From DATKCT01 sp035513055 (GTDB lineage: Bacteria; Verrucomicrobiota; Verrucomicrobiia; Verrucomicrobiales; DEV007), in assembly GCA_035513055.1 (NCBI GenBank), contig DATKCT010000036.1, positions 14,138 to 78,137 of the forward strand: 64,000 bases of DNA, written 5' to 3'. The position numbers and the translations under genes were made by a program. Positions 8,332 to 16,512 of the stretch are shown piece by piece; position 1 is the stretch's first letter; each line of letters begins with the position of its first letter. The notes under the pieces are model-generated. The model made no database searches and was not told the DNA's origin. It saw only the letters and a program-made list of their open reading frames with translations.

Positions 8332-9636
8332 ATGCCCGAAGCGACGCCATTGCAGCCGCTGCGCGGTTTCCGGGATTTCTATCCCCAGGACTGCGCCCTG
8401 CGGAATTACGTCTTCTCCCGCTGGCGTGAGGTCTGCCGGCTCTATGGCTTCACCGAAGTCGAGGGACCCTTGCTCGAACCCACCGGCCTCTACCGCAAAA
8501 AAAGCGGTGAAGAAGTCGTCGAACAGCTCTTCGCCTTCACCGACAAAGGCGGACGCGAGGTCTCCCTCCGCCCAGAACTCACCCCCACCCTCGCCCGCAT
8601 GGTCGCGGCCAGGCAGCGCGACTATCGCAAACCGCTGCGCTGGTTCAGCATCGGCCAGTTTTTCCGTTACGAAAAACAACAGGTTGAACGCGGACGCCTG
8701 CGCGAATTCTATCAACTCAATTGCGATCTGCTCGGCGACGAATCGCCCGCTGCCGACGCGGAGTTGATCGCTCTATCCATCGATCTCCTCCGGGCCTTCG
8801 GCCTCGGTCCGGACGCTTTCCGTCTCCGGCTCAGCGACCGCCAAGTTTGGATCGAGTTCATCGCCTCCCAGGGAATCCTTCCCGAGCAAACAGAGGCTTT
8901 CCTCCAAATCGTCGACAAGCTCGACCGGGAAAGTCCCCAACGCAGCGAAGAACGCCTCGCCGCCTTCGGCCTGACCCTGGATGTCCTCAAACAGTTCATG
9001 GTCAGCGGTCCCACACGCTCGTCCCGCCTCGACGCCGTGCTCCAGGATCTCCGCGACCGCGGACTCGATGGCTTTGTTGAAGTCGATCTCGGCGTCGTGC
9101 GCGGCCTCGCCTACTACACCGGCCTCGTCTTCGAACTCTTCGACCTCCGCCACGGCCTCCGGGCCATCGCCGGCGGAGGCCGCTATGATCAACTCGTGGC
9201 GCTCCTCAGCGACGGTCAAGCCGATCTGCCCGCTGTCGGCATCGGGATGGGCGATGTCGTCCTCTCCGCTCTCATCGAAAAATCTTCCGAAACCAAAGCC
9301 GGTCTGTGCGCTTACCTCTCAGACTGCGCCGCCATCGACGTCTTCGTCGTCATCGCCGCCGAATCCTCCCGCAGCGCCGCCGCCGGGCTGATCCAGGCCC
9401 TGCGCGAAAGCGGTCTCGCGGTCCACTACCCCTTTTCCCCAGCCAAAGTCGCCAAGCAATTCCAGGCCGCGGAACAATCCCAGGCCCGCGTCGCCGTCAT
9501 CGCCGGCAGCGAGTTCCCCGAAGTCCGCGTCAAAAACCTGGCCACCCGTCAGGAGGAAGTCTGTCAGGGAACCGGAGATGTTCTCCGCACCGTGCGCCGC
9601 ATCCTCGATTCCAGGGACCAACCCCTCCTCGCTTGA
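8332..9636 (+). CDS. hisS: Histidine--tRNA ligase
   Basis: A class II aminoacyl-tRNA synthetase of 434 residues that charges tRNA-His in the cytoplasm. Motif 1 region (PLRGFRDFYPQD), motif 2 (FFRYEKQQVERGRLREFYQLN), the HisRS-specific GLAYYTG loop that reads histidine, and a glycine-rich motif 3 (GIGMGDVVL) are visible. A C-terminal anticodon-binding domain starts near residue 330. Motif 3 ends Gly-Asp instead of the usual Glu-Arg, a variant I associate with one HisRS subgroup, not with loss of function. The gap upstream contains a weak family A-like stretch (8231-8264). aspS follows 48 bases downstream, so the two synthetases are probably co-transcribed. Confidence 0.95.
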   Translation: MPEATPLQPLRGFRDFYPQDCALRNYVFSRWREVCRLYGFTEVEGPLLEPTGLYRKKSGEEVVEQLFAFTDKGGREVSLRPELTPTLARMVAARQRDYRKPLRWFSIGQFFRYEKQQVERGRLREFYQLNCDLLGDESPAADAELIALSIDLLRAFGLGPDAFRLRLSDRQVWIEFIASQGILPEQTEAFLQIVDKLDRESPQRSEERLAAFGLTLDVLKQFMVSGPTRSSRLDAVLQDLRDRGLDGFVEVDLGVVRGLAYYTGLVFELFDLRHGLRAIAGGGRYDQLVALLSDGQADLPAVGIGMGDVVLSALIEKSSETKAGLCAYLSDCAAIDVFVVIAAESSRSAAAGLIQALRESGLAVHYPFSPAKVAKQFQAAEQSQARVAVIAGSEFPEVRVKNLATRQEEVCQGTGDVLRTVRRILDSRDQPLLA

Positions 9637-9684
9637 GGTCCCAGTTCCTCAGGGGGTAGCCCTCCTTTCTCCCCGTTCCATTCC

Positions 9685-11478
9685 ATGTATCGCACGCACC
9701 ATTGCAACGAACTGCGGATCACTCACGTCGGCGAAGAAGTCTGCCTGACCGGTTGGGTCGATTCGGCCCGCGACCACGGCGGCGTCATCTTCGTCGACCT
9801 CCGCGACCGCGAAGGCATCACCCAGGTCGTTTTCCGCCCCGAAGAAAACGCCGCTGCCGCTGAAGCCAGTCATCACCTCCGCGAAGAAGACATCATCCGC
9901 GTCCAAGGCCGCGTCGTTCAGCGCCTCCGCACCGAGGAGGTCGACACCGAAAACCCCAATCTCGACACCGGAAAAATCGAGGTCTCTTGCGCGTCCCTCG
10001 ACGTCCTCAGCAAAGCCGCCGTCCTGCCCTTTCAATTCGACCGCGATCATACCCACGAAGACACCCGGCTTCGCCATCGCTACCTGGACCTGCGCCGCCC
10101 GCGCATGACCCGAAACCTGCGGCTCAGGCACAACGCCGCCAAAGCCACGCGAACCTACCTCGACGAACAAGGTTTCATTGAAGTCGAAACCCCCATCCTT
10201 TCCAAAAGCACCCCGGAAGGCGCCCGGGATTTCCTCGTGCCCGCCCGCCTCACGCCCGGTTCCTTCTACGCCCTTCCCCAGGCCCCCCAACAATACAAGC
10301 AACTGCTCATGGTCGCCGGAGTGGAACGTTATTATCAGATCGCCCGTTGTTTCCGGGACGAAGACCTCCGCGCCGACCGGCAGCTCGAGTTCACCCAAAT
10401 CGATATCGAGGCCTCCTTCGTCACCTCCTCGGAGATCCGCGACCTCGTCGAAGGGCTGCTCTGTCGCGTCTTCCAAGAAACCCTCGGCGTCGAACTGGAA
10501 CGTCCCTTTCTCAGCCTCACTCACCGCGAAGCCATGGACCGCTTCGGAATCGACAAGCCCGATCTCCGCTTCGGCATGGAACTCGTCGACCTCAGAGATG
10601 TCTTCGCCGACAGCGAGTTCAAGGTCTTCCGCGGAGCACTCGACAGCGGTGGTTCCGTTAAAGCCATCAATGCTAAAGGTTTCGCCGGGATCACCACCGG
10701 ACAGATCGAACGTCTCTCCAACATTGCCCTCGAACACGGAGCTAAGGGCCTCGCCTTTATCAAAGTGGAAAACGGCGCGTGGAAGTCCCCCATCGTCAAG
10801 TTCTTCACCGAAACGCAGAAGTCGGAGCTATCCCGGCGCCTCGAAATCGAGGAAGGCGATCTCGTCCTCTTCGGAGCCGACCGCTGGCGCACCGCCTGCG
10901 AAGTGCTCGGACGCGTCCGCCTCGAAGTCGCTTCCCTGATGAATCTCCTTCGCGACAAGGGCGATTGGAAAGTCCTCTGGGTCACCGAATTCCCTCTGCT
11001 CGATTTCGATCCCGCCGAGCAAAAATGGAACGCCGTTCACCACCCCTTCACCCGGCCGCTGGCGGAAGACCTCGACAAGCTCGAAGCCCGCGACTTCGAA
11101 AACGTGCGCTCCGAGGCCTACGATCTCGTTCTGAATGGTTTCGAGTTGGGCGGCGGCAGCATCCGAATCCACGAGCCGGAACTGCAACGCAAATTGTTCT
11201 CCATCCTCGGCGTGACCGAAGAGCAGCAACAAAGCCAGTTCGGCCACTTGCTCGAGGCCTTCCGCTTCGGCGCGCCTCCACACGGCGGGATCGCCCTCGG
11301 CTTCGACCGGACCGTCATGTTGCTGGCCGGTGAGGACAGCATCCGGGAGGTCATCGCCTTCCCCAAAAACAATCGCGGCCACGACCTCATGAGCCAAAGC
11401 CCGGCCGAAGTCGATCCTCGGCAACTGCGGGACTTGTATTTGCGCAGCACTCTCCAGGCTAAACCGGCAGAGTCCTGA
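9685..11478 (+). CDS. aspS: Aspartate--tRNA ligase (bacterial type)
   Basis: A 597-residue class II synthetase charging tRNA-Asp (or Asp/Asn if nondiscriminating; this cannot be decided here). Domain order is canonical: N-terminal OB-fold anticodon domain (CLTGWVDSARDHGGVIFVDL), catalytic core with motif 2 (ARCFRDEDLRADRQLEFTQ), a GAD insertion domain (about 290-420), and motif 3 (GGIALGFDRTVMLLAG near 530). It ends KNNRGHDLMSQSPAEVD, typical for bacterial AspRS. It follows hisS by 48 bases. A repeat-rich 940-base region follows. Confidence 0.95.
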   Translation: MYRTHHCNELRITHVGEEVCLTGWVDSARDHGGVIFVDLRDREGITQVVFRPEENAAAAEASHHLREEDIIRVQGRVVQRLRTEEVDTENPNLDTGKIEVSCASLDVLSKAAVLPFQFDRDHTHEDTRLRHRYLDLRRPRMTRNLRLRHNAAKATRTYLDEQGFIEVETPILSKSTPEGARDFLVPARLTPGSFYALPQAPQQYKQLLMVAGVERYYQIARCFRDEDLRADRQLEFTQIDIEASFVTSSEIRDLVEGLLCRVFQETLGVELERPFLSLTHREAMDRFGIDKPDLRFGMELVDLRDVFADSEFKVFRGALDSGGSVKAINAKGFAGITTGQIERLSNIALEHGAKGLAFIKVENGAWKSPIVKFFTETQKSELSRRLEIEEGDLVLFGADRWRTACEVLGRVRLEVASLMNLLRDKGDWKVLWVTEFPLLDFDPAEQKWNAVHHPFTRPLAEDLDKLEARDFENVRSEAYDLVLNGFELGGGSIRIHEPELQRKLFSILGVTEEQQQSQFGHLLEAFRFGAPPHGGIALGFDRTVMLLAGEDSIREVIAFPKNNRGHDLMSQSPAEVDPRQLRDLYLRSTLQAKPAES

Positions 11479-11527
11479 TGACCCATCCGGCTCTGCCTGC
11501 CTCTGCCACTGCCTGCGCACGGATCGG

Positions 11528-11640
11528 TTGAACGTTTTCATGCGTTTGGAAGCAACGGCCAAGGGAAGCCGGAGGCTCTTGGACTGCGGCGAATCGCCGC
11601 TCTCGTTCCAGGCGCGGAGCGCCGTGACAGGCGGCGCGCC
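11528..11640 (+). repeat. Family B dispersed repeat, copy 1
   Basis: Begins TTGAACGTTTTCATGCGTTT and continues through AGCAACGGCCAAGG, GGACTGCGG and GGCGCGGAGCGCCGTG. The same block order is found at 23091, 52128 and, reversed, at 63691. It lies between aspS and a transposase remnant. It is not convincingly coding, although short ORFs cross it. Confidence 0.75.
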
Positions 11641-11723
11641 CTCCGAAGTCCGCTCGGGCATAGGAAGAGTTCCTCGGCAGGGCTGTTTCATCTGCGGAGC
11701 AGATGAACAAGCCATAAAATAAT

Positions 11724-11734
11724 GTGTCGGACAC
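11724..11734 (+). repeat. Palindrome GTGTCGGACAC upstream of the transposase remnant
   Basis: A perfect 5-1-5 palindrome 46 bases before the ATG of the Y1-type transposase fragment. The sister palindrome GTGTCTGACAC lies inside the fragment's 3' end at 11991. Such palindromes are typical of REP sequences handled by these transposases. Confidence 0.5.
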
Positions 11735-11780
11735 TAAAAAAAGAAGTTGACAACTGGGCGCGAGAGGCCAGGGTGGCGGC

Positions 11781-12017
11781 ATGAGAAAGCTGCGCCGCTT
11801 CCTGCCCGGTCCCAAGGGGCAGACCCATTGCTTTCACGTCGTCTCCCGTTTCGCCGGCCGTCACATCGTCTTCGGCGAGAGCGAACGGGAGTCCTTCCGC
11901 ACCCTGCTGCGCAGACAACTGCGCTTCAGCGGCCTGCGCACCCTGGCCTGGTGCTGCCTGGGCAACCACTTCCACCTCTTGCCACATAAGGTGTCTGACA
12001 CTATATTCAAACATTGA
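11781..12017 (+). pseudogene. Truncated REP-associated tyrosine transposase (Y1_Tnp/RAYT)
   Basis: A 78-residue ORF (MRKLRRFLPGPKGQ start) matches the N-terminal third of IS200-like RAYT transposases. It shows the opening beta-strand region (HCFHVVSRFAGRHIVFG) and the HUH metal-binding motif NHFHLL (62-67). Coding sense stops immediately after that motif, where the palindrome GTGTCTGACAC (11991-12001) and then a stop codon occur. The catalytic tyrosine and helix that should follow are missing, and full-length members are about 150-200 residues or longer. It is thus a remnant, probably cut at a REP-type palindrome. Confidence 0.75.
11991..12001 (+). repeat. Palindrome GTGTCTGACAC terminating the transposase remnant
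   Basis: Differs from the palindrome at 11724 only in its centre base. It falls exactly where similarity to the transposase family ends. Confidence 0.5.
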
Positions 12018-12227
12018 CAGACGGGCCCTGGCCGGTTGGACCCAGGAGGACTTCCTGCAGGCGCATTAGCGCGCACTTCTCACACTATTACTACTTGAGC
12101 GCACAACATTTCTTTCTGCCTGCGTTGCGCTTATCTCGGGCTTGAACAGGGTGTTCTCACCAGGCTCAGCGCCCTCGGTGCGCCAAGTGTTGCCGCGCTG
12201 TGCTGCGCCCCTTCGGACAGTCCTGCC

Positions 12228-12313
12228 GGGCTGGCTGTCTCGCTCCACTCGGCCGGGAGGATGGGTTGGAAACGCTTCGCGACGAAGCGTGATGCGAACT
12301 GGGGGTTAGGTCA
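12228..12313 (-). repeat. Family A element, reverse copy
   Basis: On the minus strand: CTAACCCCCAGTTCGCATCA, GCTTCGTCGCGAAG, then GCCGAGTGGAGCGAGACAGC and CAGCCC. This mirrors the order of blocks at 14847 and 36908. The rest of 12018-12421 is low-information DNA, including a TCTGAG(A/G) microrepeat (about 12327-12350). No gene is visible before nadE. Confidence 0.45.
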
Positions 12314-12421
12314 TACCTTTCAAATCTGAGGTCTGAGATCTGAGATCTCCTCTCGGAAGTCCGCCCTCCGAAATGCCCAATATCCTTTGACCCTCCGCCG
12401 CCCCACAGGTAGGGAGAGGCA

Positions 12422-14443
12422 ATGCACCCGGTCCGCGTGGCCGCCGCTGCGGTCAACCAAACCCCGCTCGACTGGGAGGGCAACCTCGCCCGTATCAGCG
12501 AGGCCGTCCAACTTGCCCGCGACGCTGGAGCTTCCATCCTCTGCCTGCCGGAACTCTCGATCACCGGTTACGGCTGCGAAGACGCTTTCTTTATGCCCGC
12601 AGTGGCGCATACCGCGCTGGAGATTCTCGATACCCTGCGAACGCGGTCCGAGGGTCTCCTCGTTGCTGTGGGATTGCCCGTGTTTTGCCAGGGCTCCCTC
12701 TACAACACCGCCGCGCTTCTGGCCGACGGCGTCCTCACCGGACTCGTCGCCAAACAGGCTCTCGCGGGCGATGGCATCCATTACGAACCGCGCTGGTTCA
12801 AGCCCTGGCCCGCAGGTGTGGTCCGCCACATCCCGATCCTGGGGCGCTCGATCCCCATCGGCGACCTCCTCTTCGATTGCGGCGGACTCCGCATCGGCTT
12901 CGAGATCTGCGAGGATGCCTGGGTCTCCCAACGCCCGGGAAGCCGCTTGGCCCGCCGGGCGGTCGACCTCATCCTCAACCCGAGCGCCAGCCACTTCGCC
13001 TTCGGCAAACAACGCATCCGGGAACGCTTCGTGCTGGAGGGGTCCCGCGCCTTTCACGCCACCTACCTTTACGCCAACCTATTGGGCAACGAAGCCGGAC
13101 GCGCCATCTACGACGGCGGCACGCTCATCGCCGCCGGTGGGCGCCTCCTTGCCGCCGGACCTCGCTTCGGATTCGATCGGGTCCGAGTGCTCACCGCCGT
13201 CTCCGACGTCGATCTCACCCGCGTCGCCCGAGCCATGGCGTTCTCGACCCAGGCCGCTCTCGCTCATCGCGACGACGGAGTTATTCCCCTCGGGTTCACT
13301 CCCCCACGGGTCGAGCCCGCACCGCCTCGGGAACCAGCTTTCGACGGCATGGGGAAAGAAGAGGAGTTCACTCAGGCCCTTACCCTTGGGCTCTACGACT
13401 ACATCACCAAGAGCCGTTCCCACGGCGTTGTGATTTCCTTGAGCGGCGGAGCCGACTCCGCCGCCGTAGCCACCCTGACGAGTCTAACCATCGAGGGCGC
13501 TTACCGAGCGCTGGGTCATCGCGCCTGGACCGCCGCCGGAATCCCGCCCACGCTCCCCCTCGCGGAAATCAAGCGGCGTCTGCTCAACTGCGTCTACCAA
13601 TCCACGAGCAACAGTTCCACCGTCACTCGCGACGCCGCCTCCGCTGTCGCCGAAGCGCTGGGAGCGCGTTTCCACCTCTGGGACGTCGACTCTTTCGTCA
13701 AAGAGTACCGCCGCCTGGTGGAATCGAGCCTCGATCGCCCCCTCGATTGGAACAGCGACGACATCACCCTCCAGAATATCCAAGCCCGCGCCCGCGCCCC
13801 GGGCGTCTGGATGCTCGCCAACGCGTTGGGAGCGCTCTTGCTATCCACGAGCAACCGCTCCGAAGTCGCCGTCGGCTACGCTACCATGGACGGCGATACC
13901 TGCGGAGGCTTCAGTCCCATCGCCGGAATCGACAAGGCTTTCCTCCGCCAATGGCTGCATTGGATGGAAACCGCCGGGTCTTCGGCCTTCCCCCCCATTC
14001 CCGCGCTGGCCGCTGTCAACGCTCAAACACCCACCGCCGAACTCCGTCCCCCTGACAAAACCCAAACCGACGAAGCCGACCTCATGCCCTATCCGGTTCT
14101 CGACGCCATCGAGCGCTCGGCGATCCGGGATAAACGGGCGCCCGCGGAAGCCTTGAGTGAAATGAAGGCTATATTCCCGCAATACTCGCCCGATCAACTT
14201 CTCTTCTGGGTAGACCGCTTTTTCCGCTTGTTCTGTCGCAACCAATGGAAGCGCGAGCGCTACGCCCCCTGCTTCCACGTGGATGATGAGAACCTCGATC
14301 CGCGCACTTGGTGCCGCTTTCCGATTCTCTCTGGCGGATTCGAGGAGGAGCTGCGCCGGCTCGCCGCCGGCCATTCGTCTTCCGGCGAAGCTCCTGGCGT
14401 CTCCTCAAAAGACCCTGCTCGCTCTTGCGAACCCGGCCCGTGA
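12422..14443 (+). CDS. nadE: Glutamine-dependent NAD(+) synthetase
   Basis: A 673-residue two-domain enzyme that amidates nicotinate adenine dinucleotide to NAD+, using ammonia released from glutamine. The N-terminal nitrilase domain (about 1-285) shows the Glu (CLPELSITGYGCED) and Cys (FEICEDAW) of the Glu-Lys-Cys triad. The synthetase domain carries the ATP-pyrophosphatase P-loop SLSGGADSA near residue 343, plus STSNRSE and GYATMDGDTCGGFSPI. Length is normal for this fused type. The ATG is preceded by GGGAGAGGC, a usable ribosome site. The last 40 residues are a Ser/Pro-rich tail of low conservation value. Confidence 0.95.
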   Translation: MHPVRVAAAAVNQTPLDWEGNLARISEAVQLARDAGASILCLPELSITGYGCEDAFFMPAVAHTALEILDTLRTRSEGLLVAVGLPVFCQGSLYNTAALLADGVLTGLVAKQALAGDGIHYEPRWFKPWPAGVVRHIPILGRSIPIGDLLFDCGGLRIGFEICEDAWVSQRPGSRLARRAVDLILNPSASHFAFGKQRIRERFVLEGSRAFHATYLYANLLGNEAGRAIYDGGTLIAAGGRLLAAGPRFGFDRVRVLTAVSDVDLTRVARAMAFSTQAALAHRDDGVIPLGFTPPRVEPAPPREPAFDGMGKEEEFTQALTLGLYDYITKSRSHGVVISLSGGADSAAVATLTSLTIEGAYRALGHRAWTAAGIPPTLPLAEIKRRLLNCVYQSTSNSSTVTRDAASAVAEALGARFHLWDVDSFVKEYRRLVESSLDRPLDWNSDDITLQNIQARARAPGVWMLANALGALLLSTSNRSEVAVGYATMDGDTCGGFSPIAGIDKAFLRQWLHWMETAGSSAFPPIPALAAVNAQTPTAELRPPDKTQTDEADLMPYPVLDAIERSAIRDKRAPAEALSEMKAIFPQYSPDQLLFWVDRFFRLFCRNQWKRERYAPCFHVDDENLDPRTWCRFPILSGGFEEELRRLAAGHSSSGEAPGVSSKDPARSCEPGP

Positions 14444-14462
14444 TCCCCTCCTTTTCCCGGGA

Positions 14463-14792
14463 TCACCACATCAGGTCCGGACCCACCGCCAGAAAGCCCC
14501 TCAGAAACAGGTAGAGACTCACTGCAATCAATAGGGTCCCCACCAGCATCACCAGACAGGGAACCCGGCCCTCCCGCCAGCGCAGCAGGCAGTAAACCAC
14601 GCCCAGCGGAGGGAAAAAGGGCGCCACCGTCACCAGCAGAATTCCCCAAACCATGTCGTTGCCCTTGAATGCATGAATGGCCGCGGGAATCTTGCCGCTG
14701 ACAAAAACGAGCAGACCGAAAACGATGCCCAGCCCGCCCAACATCATGGGGACCAGTCCCGGCAGATCGCGGAAGGCGGAGATCAGATTCAT
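14463..14792 (-). CDS. Small multi-pass membrane protein
   Basis: A 109-residue hydrophobic protein with about three membrane segments (LVPMMLGGLGIVFGLLVFV, the WGILLVTVAPFFPPLGVVY stretch, and LVMLVGTLLIAVSLYLFL). The ATG at 14792 is chosen because the upstream extension is polar and lacks a ribosome site. No family recognised and no catalytic motif seen. It is convergent with nadE, 19 bases from its end. Confidence 0.55.
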   Translation of the reverse strand: MNLISAFRDLPGLVPMMLGGLGIVFGLLVFVSGKIPAAIHAFKGNDMVWGILLVTVAPFFPPLGVVYCLLRWREGRVPCLVMLVGTLLIAVSLYLFLRGFLAVGPDLMW

Positions 14793-14846
14793 TGGGCACT
14801 GTCCCGGCGCTCCCGCTCCTGACAAGGCGAAAGGCCTCGGCCCAAG

Positions 14847-15084
14847 CCCGCATTTCTCATGCCGTGTCGTCGCGAGGCGCTGCGGACGCCTTATTACCAG
14901 CCGAGCGAAGCGACACAGCTAGCCCGTCAGAGTTGCCCGGCCTGCGGAGCGCAGCCACCGCAATGTCGCGCGCAGACGAGGACGCAGGGCTGAGTGAGCA
15001 GACCGTGTTCACGTCCGTGGCAGGGGAAACGGAGGCTAGTTGGGATGCAGCGCGCCACGGCAGACATGGGGTGAGAAATGTGGG
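14847..15084 (+). repeat. Family A element with inverted terminal cores (about 238 bp)
   Basis: Starts CCCGCATTTCTCATGCCGTG and ends in the inverted core GTGAGAAATGTGGG (15071-15084). It contains CCGAGCGAAGCGACACAGCT AGCCC at 14901-14925. The interior has no convincing ORF. Terminal inversion makes it look like a miniature element, not simple shared sequence. It fills most of the 400-base gap between the small membrane gene and the AI-2E permease. Confidence 0.6.
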
Positions 15085-15192
15085 AGAAGCCCGATTTTGC
15101 GGTATTCCACTGCAAGATTTGCACTAAACAGACTCGCAAAGTAATGTGTCTTCTCTTTGGGGCCGTCGCCGGCCCGTCCGCTTCCAGCCACC

Positions 15193-16512
15193 ATGAGAAT
15201 CCTTACTCCAGGCCTGCGCATCTTGCTCGTGGCGGCCTGCACGGTCCTTCTCATTGGAGGCCTCAAGCTCGCCCACGAACTGCTCATCCCCGTGGCGCTT
15301 GCCTATTTTCTCGCCATCCTCAATCTGCCCATCACTCGATTCCTCACAGCGCGCGGCATTCCCAATCTCATGGCGGTGATCATGACGGTCCTCATGAACC
15401 TGCTGATCCTTTCCCTGGCCGCCGTCCTCTTCGTCAGCGTCATTGACAGCTTTCAGGCCCGGTCCACCGAATACGTCGCCAAACTCGAGAGCAAACTCGA
15501 ACTGTGGATCGGCGACATGTTCGAAAAATACGAAAGTATGCAGGAGTCCGGCCGAAACGCCGAAGATCCTGCCAACAAGGGGGTGGTTCCGCGTCCTGAA
15601 GCTGGACTTCTCGACGGGGACTCGGCGGATGAGGAAGTAGTCCGGCCTGCCGTCGCCCTGCCGGAAGCCGAGGAAACCCAAAAGACTCTTCTGGAGATCC
15701 TCGACCTCCAGGCGCGTGAGATCCTTACGTTCATCAATGATTCCCGCGTGGTTCAATACACGGCCAGTCTGCTTTCCCGCACTTTTTTCATCTTCATCGT
15801 GATGGTGTTCATTCTCATGGAAGCGCCCGATCTGGGTCGCCGCCTGGCGCGAATCGACCGGGCCAACGGTCCCAACCTCCGGCACCTGGCCCGGGCTTCG
15901 CTCGATATCCAGCGTTATCTGGGCATCAAATCCGCCGTGAGCCTCGCCACCGGCATCCTGGCCTTTCTCTTTACCTGGCTCCTAGGCCTTCAGTTTCCCA
16001 TGCTCTGGGGCCTCATTGCGTTCCTGCTGAATTTCATCCCTGCCATCGGCTCCATCATCGCTTCCATCCCGCCTGCTCTCTTCGCCTTGATCCAGTTCGG
16101 CTGGTGGCAGATGAGCTTTGTCCTGATTGGGTATTTCGTGATCAATATGCTGCTCGGCAACTTCATCGAGCCCATGCTCCTGGGAAACCGCTTCGGCATT
16201 TCCACCCTCGTCGTCATCCTCTCCGTGGTTTTCTGGGGCTGGCTCTGGGGTCCGGTCGGCATGTTCCTCGCCGTGCCCCTGACCATGATGATCAAGGTCA
16301 TGCTCGACACCACCGAAGAGTTCCGCTGGCTCTCCGTCGCGATGAGCAAGGACGCAGCGCCCGGCCGAAACCGCTGGCTCCGTCATCGGCGCCGGACCAA
16401 GGGATCCAGCAGAAGCAAACGCCTTCCCGTTCCCACCCGTGGATCCCGCCCGCAGGAGCCGGCCGCTCAACCTCCGGCTGCAGCTCCGGAAGCTGGAGCG
16501 CCGAACCGGTAG
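15193..16512 (+). CDS. AI-2E family transporter (PerM/TqsA-like)
   Basis: A 439-residue polytopic membrane protein. Paired N-terminal helices (LRILLVAACTVLLIGGLKLA and following) are typical, as is a soluble insert (about residues 95-185), here longer and acidic. The conserved C-terminal permease block includes the FLLNFIPAIGSIIA and GNFIEPMLLG motifs that define the family. A basic Arg/Lys/Pro-rich tail of about 60 residues is unusual. Members have been linked to AI-2 export or Na+/H+ antiport; the substrate here is unknown. The start is the ATG at 15193, which precedes the first helix. The last 46 bases overlap the convergent propeller gene. Confidence 0.88.
   Translation: MRILTPGLRILLVAACTVLLIGGLKLAHELLIPVALAYFLAILNLPITRFLTARGIPNLMAVIMTVLMNLLILSLAAVLFVSVIDSFQARSTEYVAKLESKLELWIGDMFEKYESMQESGRNAEDPANKGVVPRPEAGLLDGDSADEEVVRPAVALPEAEETQKTLLEILDLQAREILTFINDSRVVQYTASLLSRTFFIFIVMVFILMEAPDLGRRLARIDRANGPNLRHLARASLDIQRYLGIKSAVSLATGILAFLFTWLLGLQFPMLWGLIAFLLNFIPAIGSIIASIPPALFALIQFGWWQMSFVLIGYFVINMLLGNFIEPMLLGNRFGISTLVVILSVVFWGWLWGPVGMFLAVPLTMMIKVMLDTTEEFRWLSVAMSKDAAPGRNRWLRHRRRTKGSSRSKRLPVPTRGSRPQEPAAQPPAAAPEAGAPNR

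Noticed and set aside
11440..11520. Possible terminator after aspS (GGCAGAG ... CTCTGCC)
   Set aside because: Seven-bp stem with an 18-base loop and no U-tract; likely chance in GC-rich DNA.
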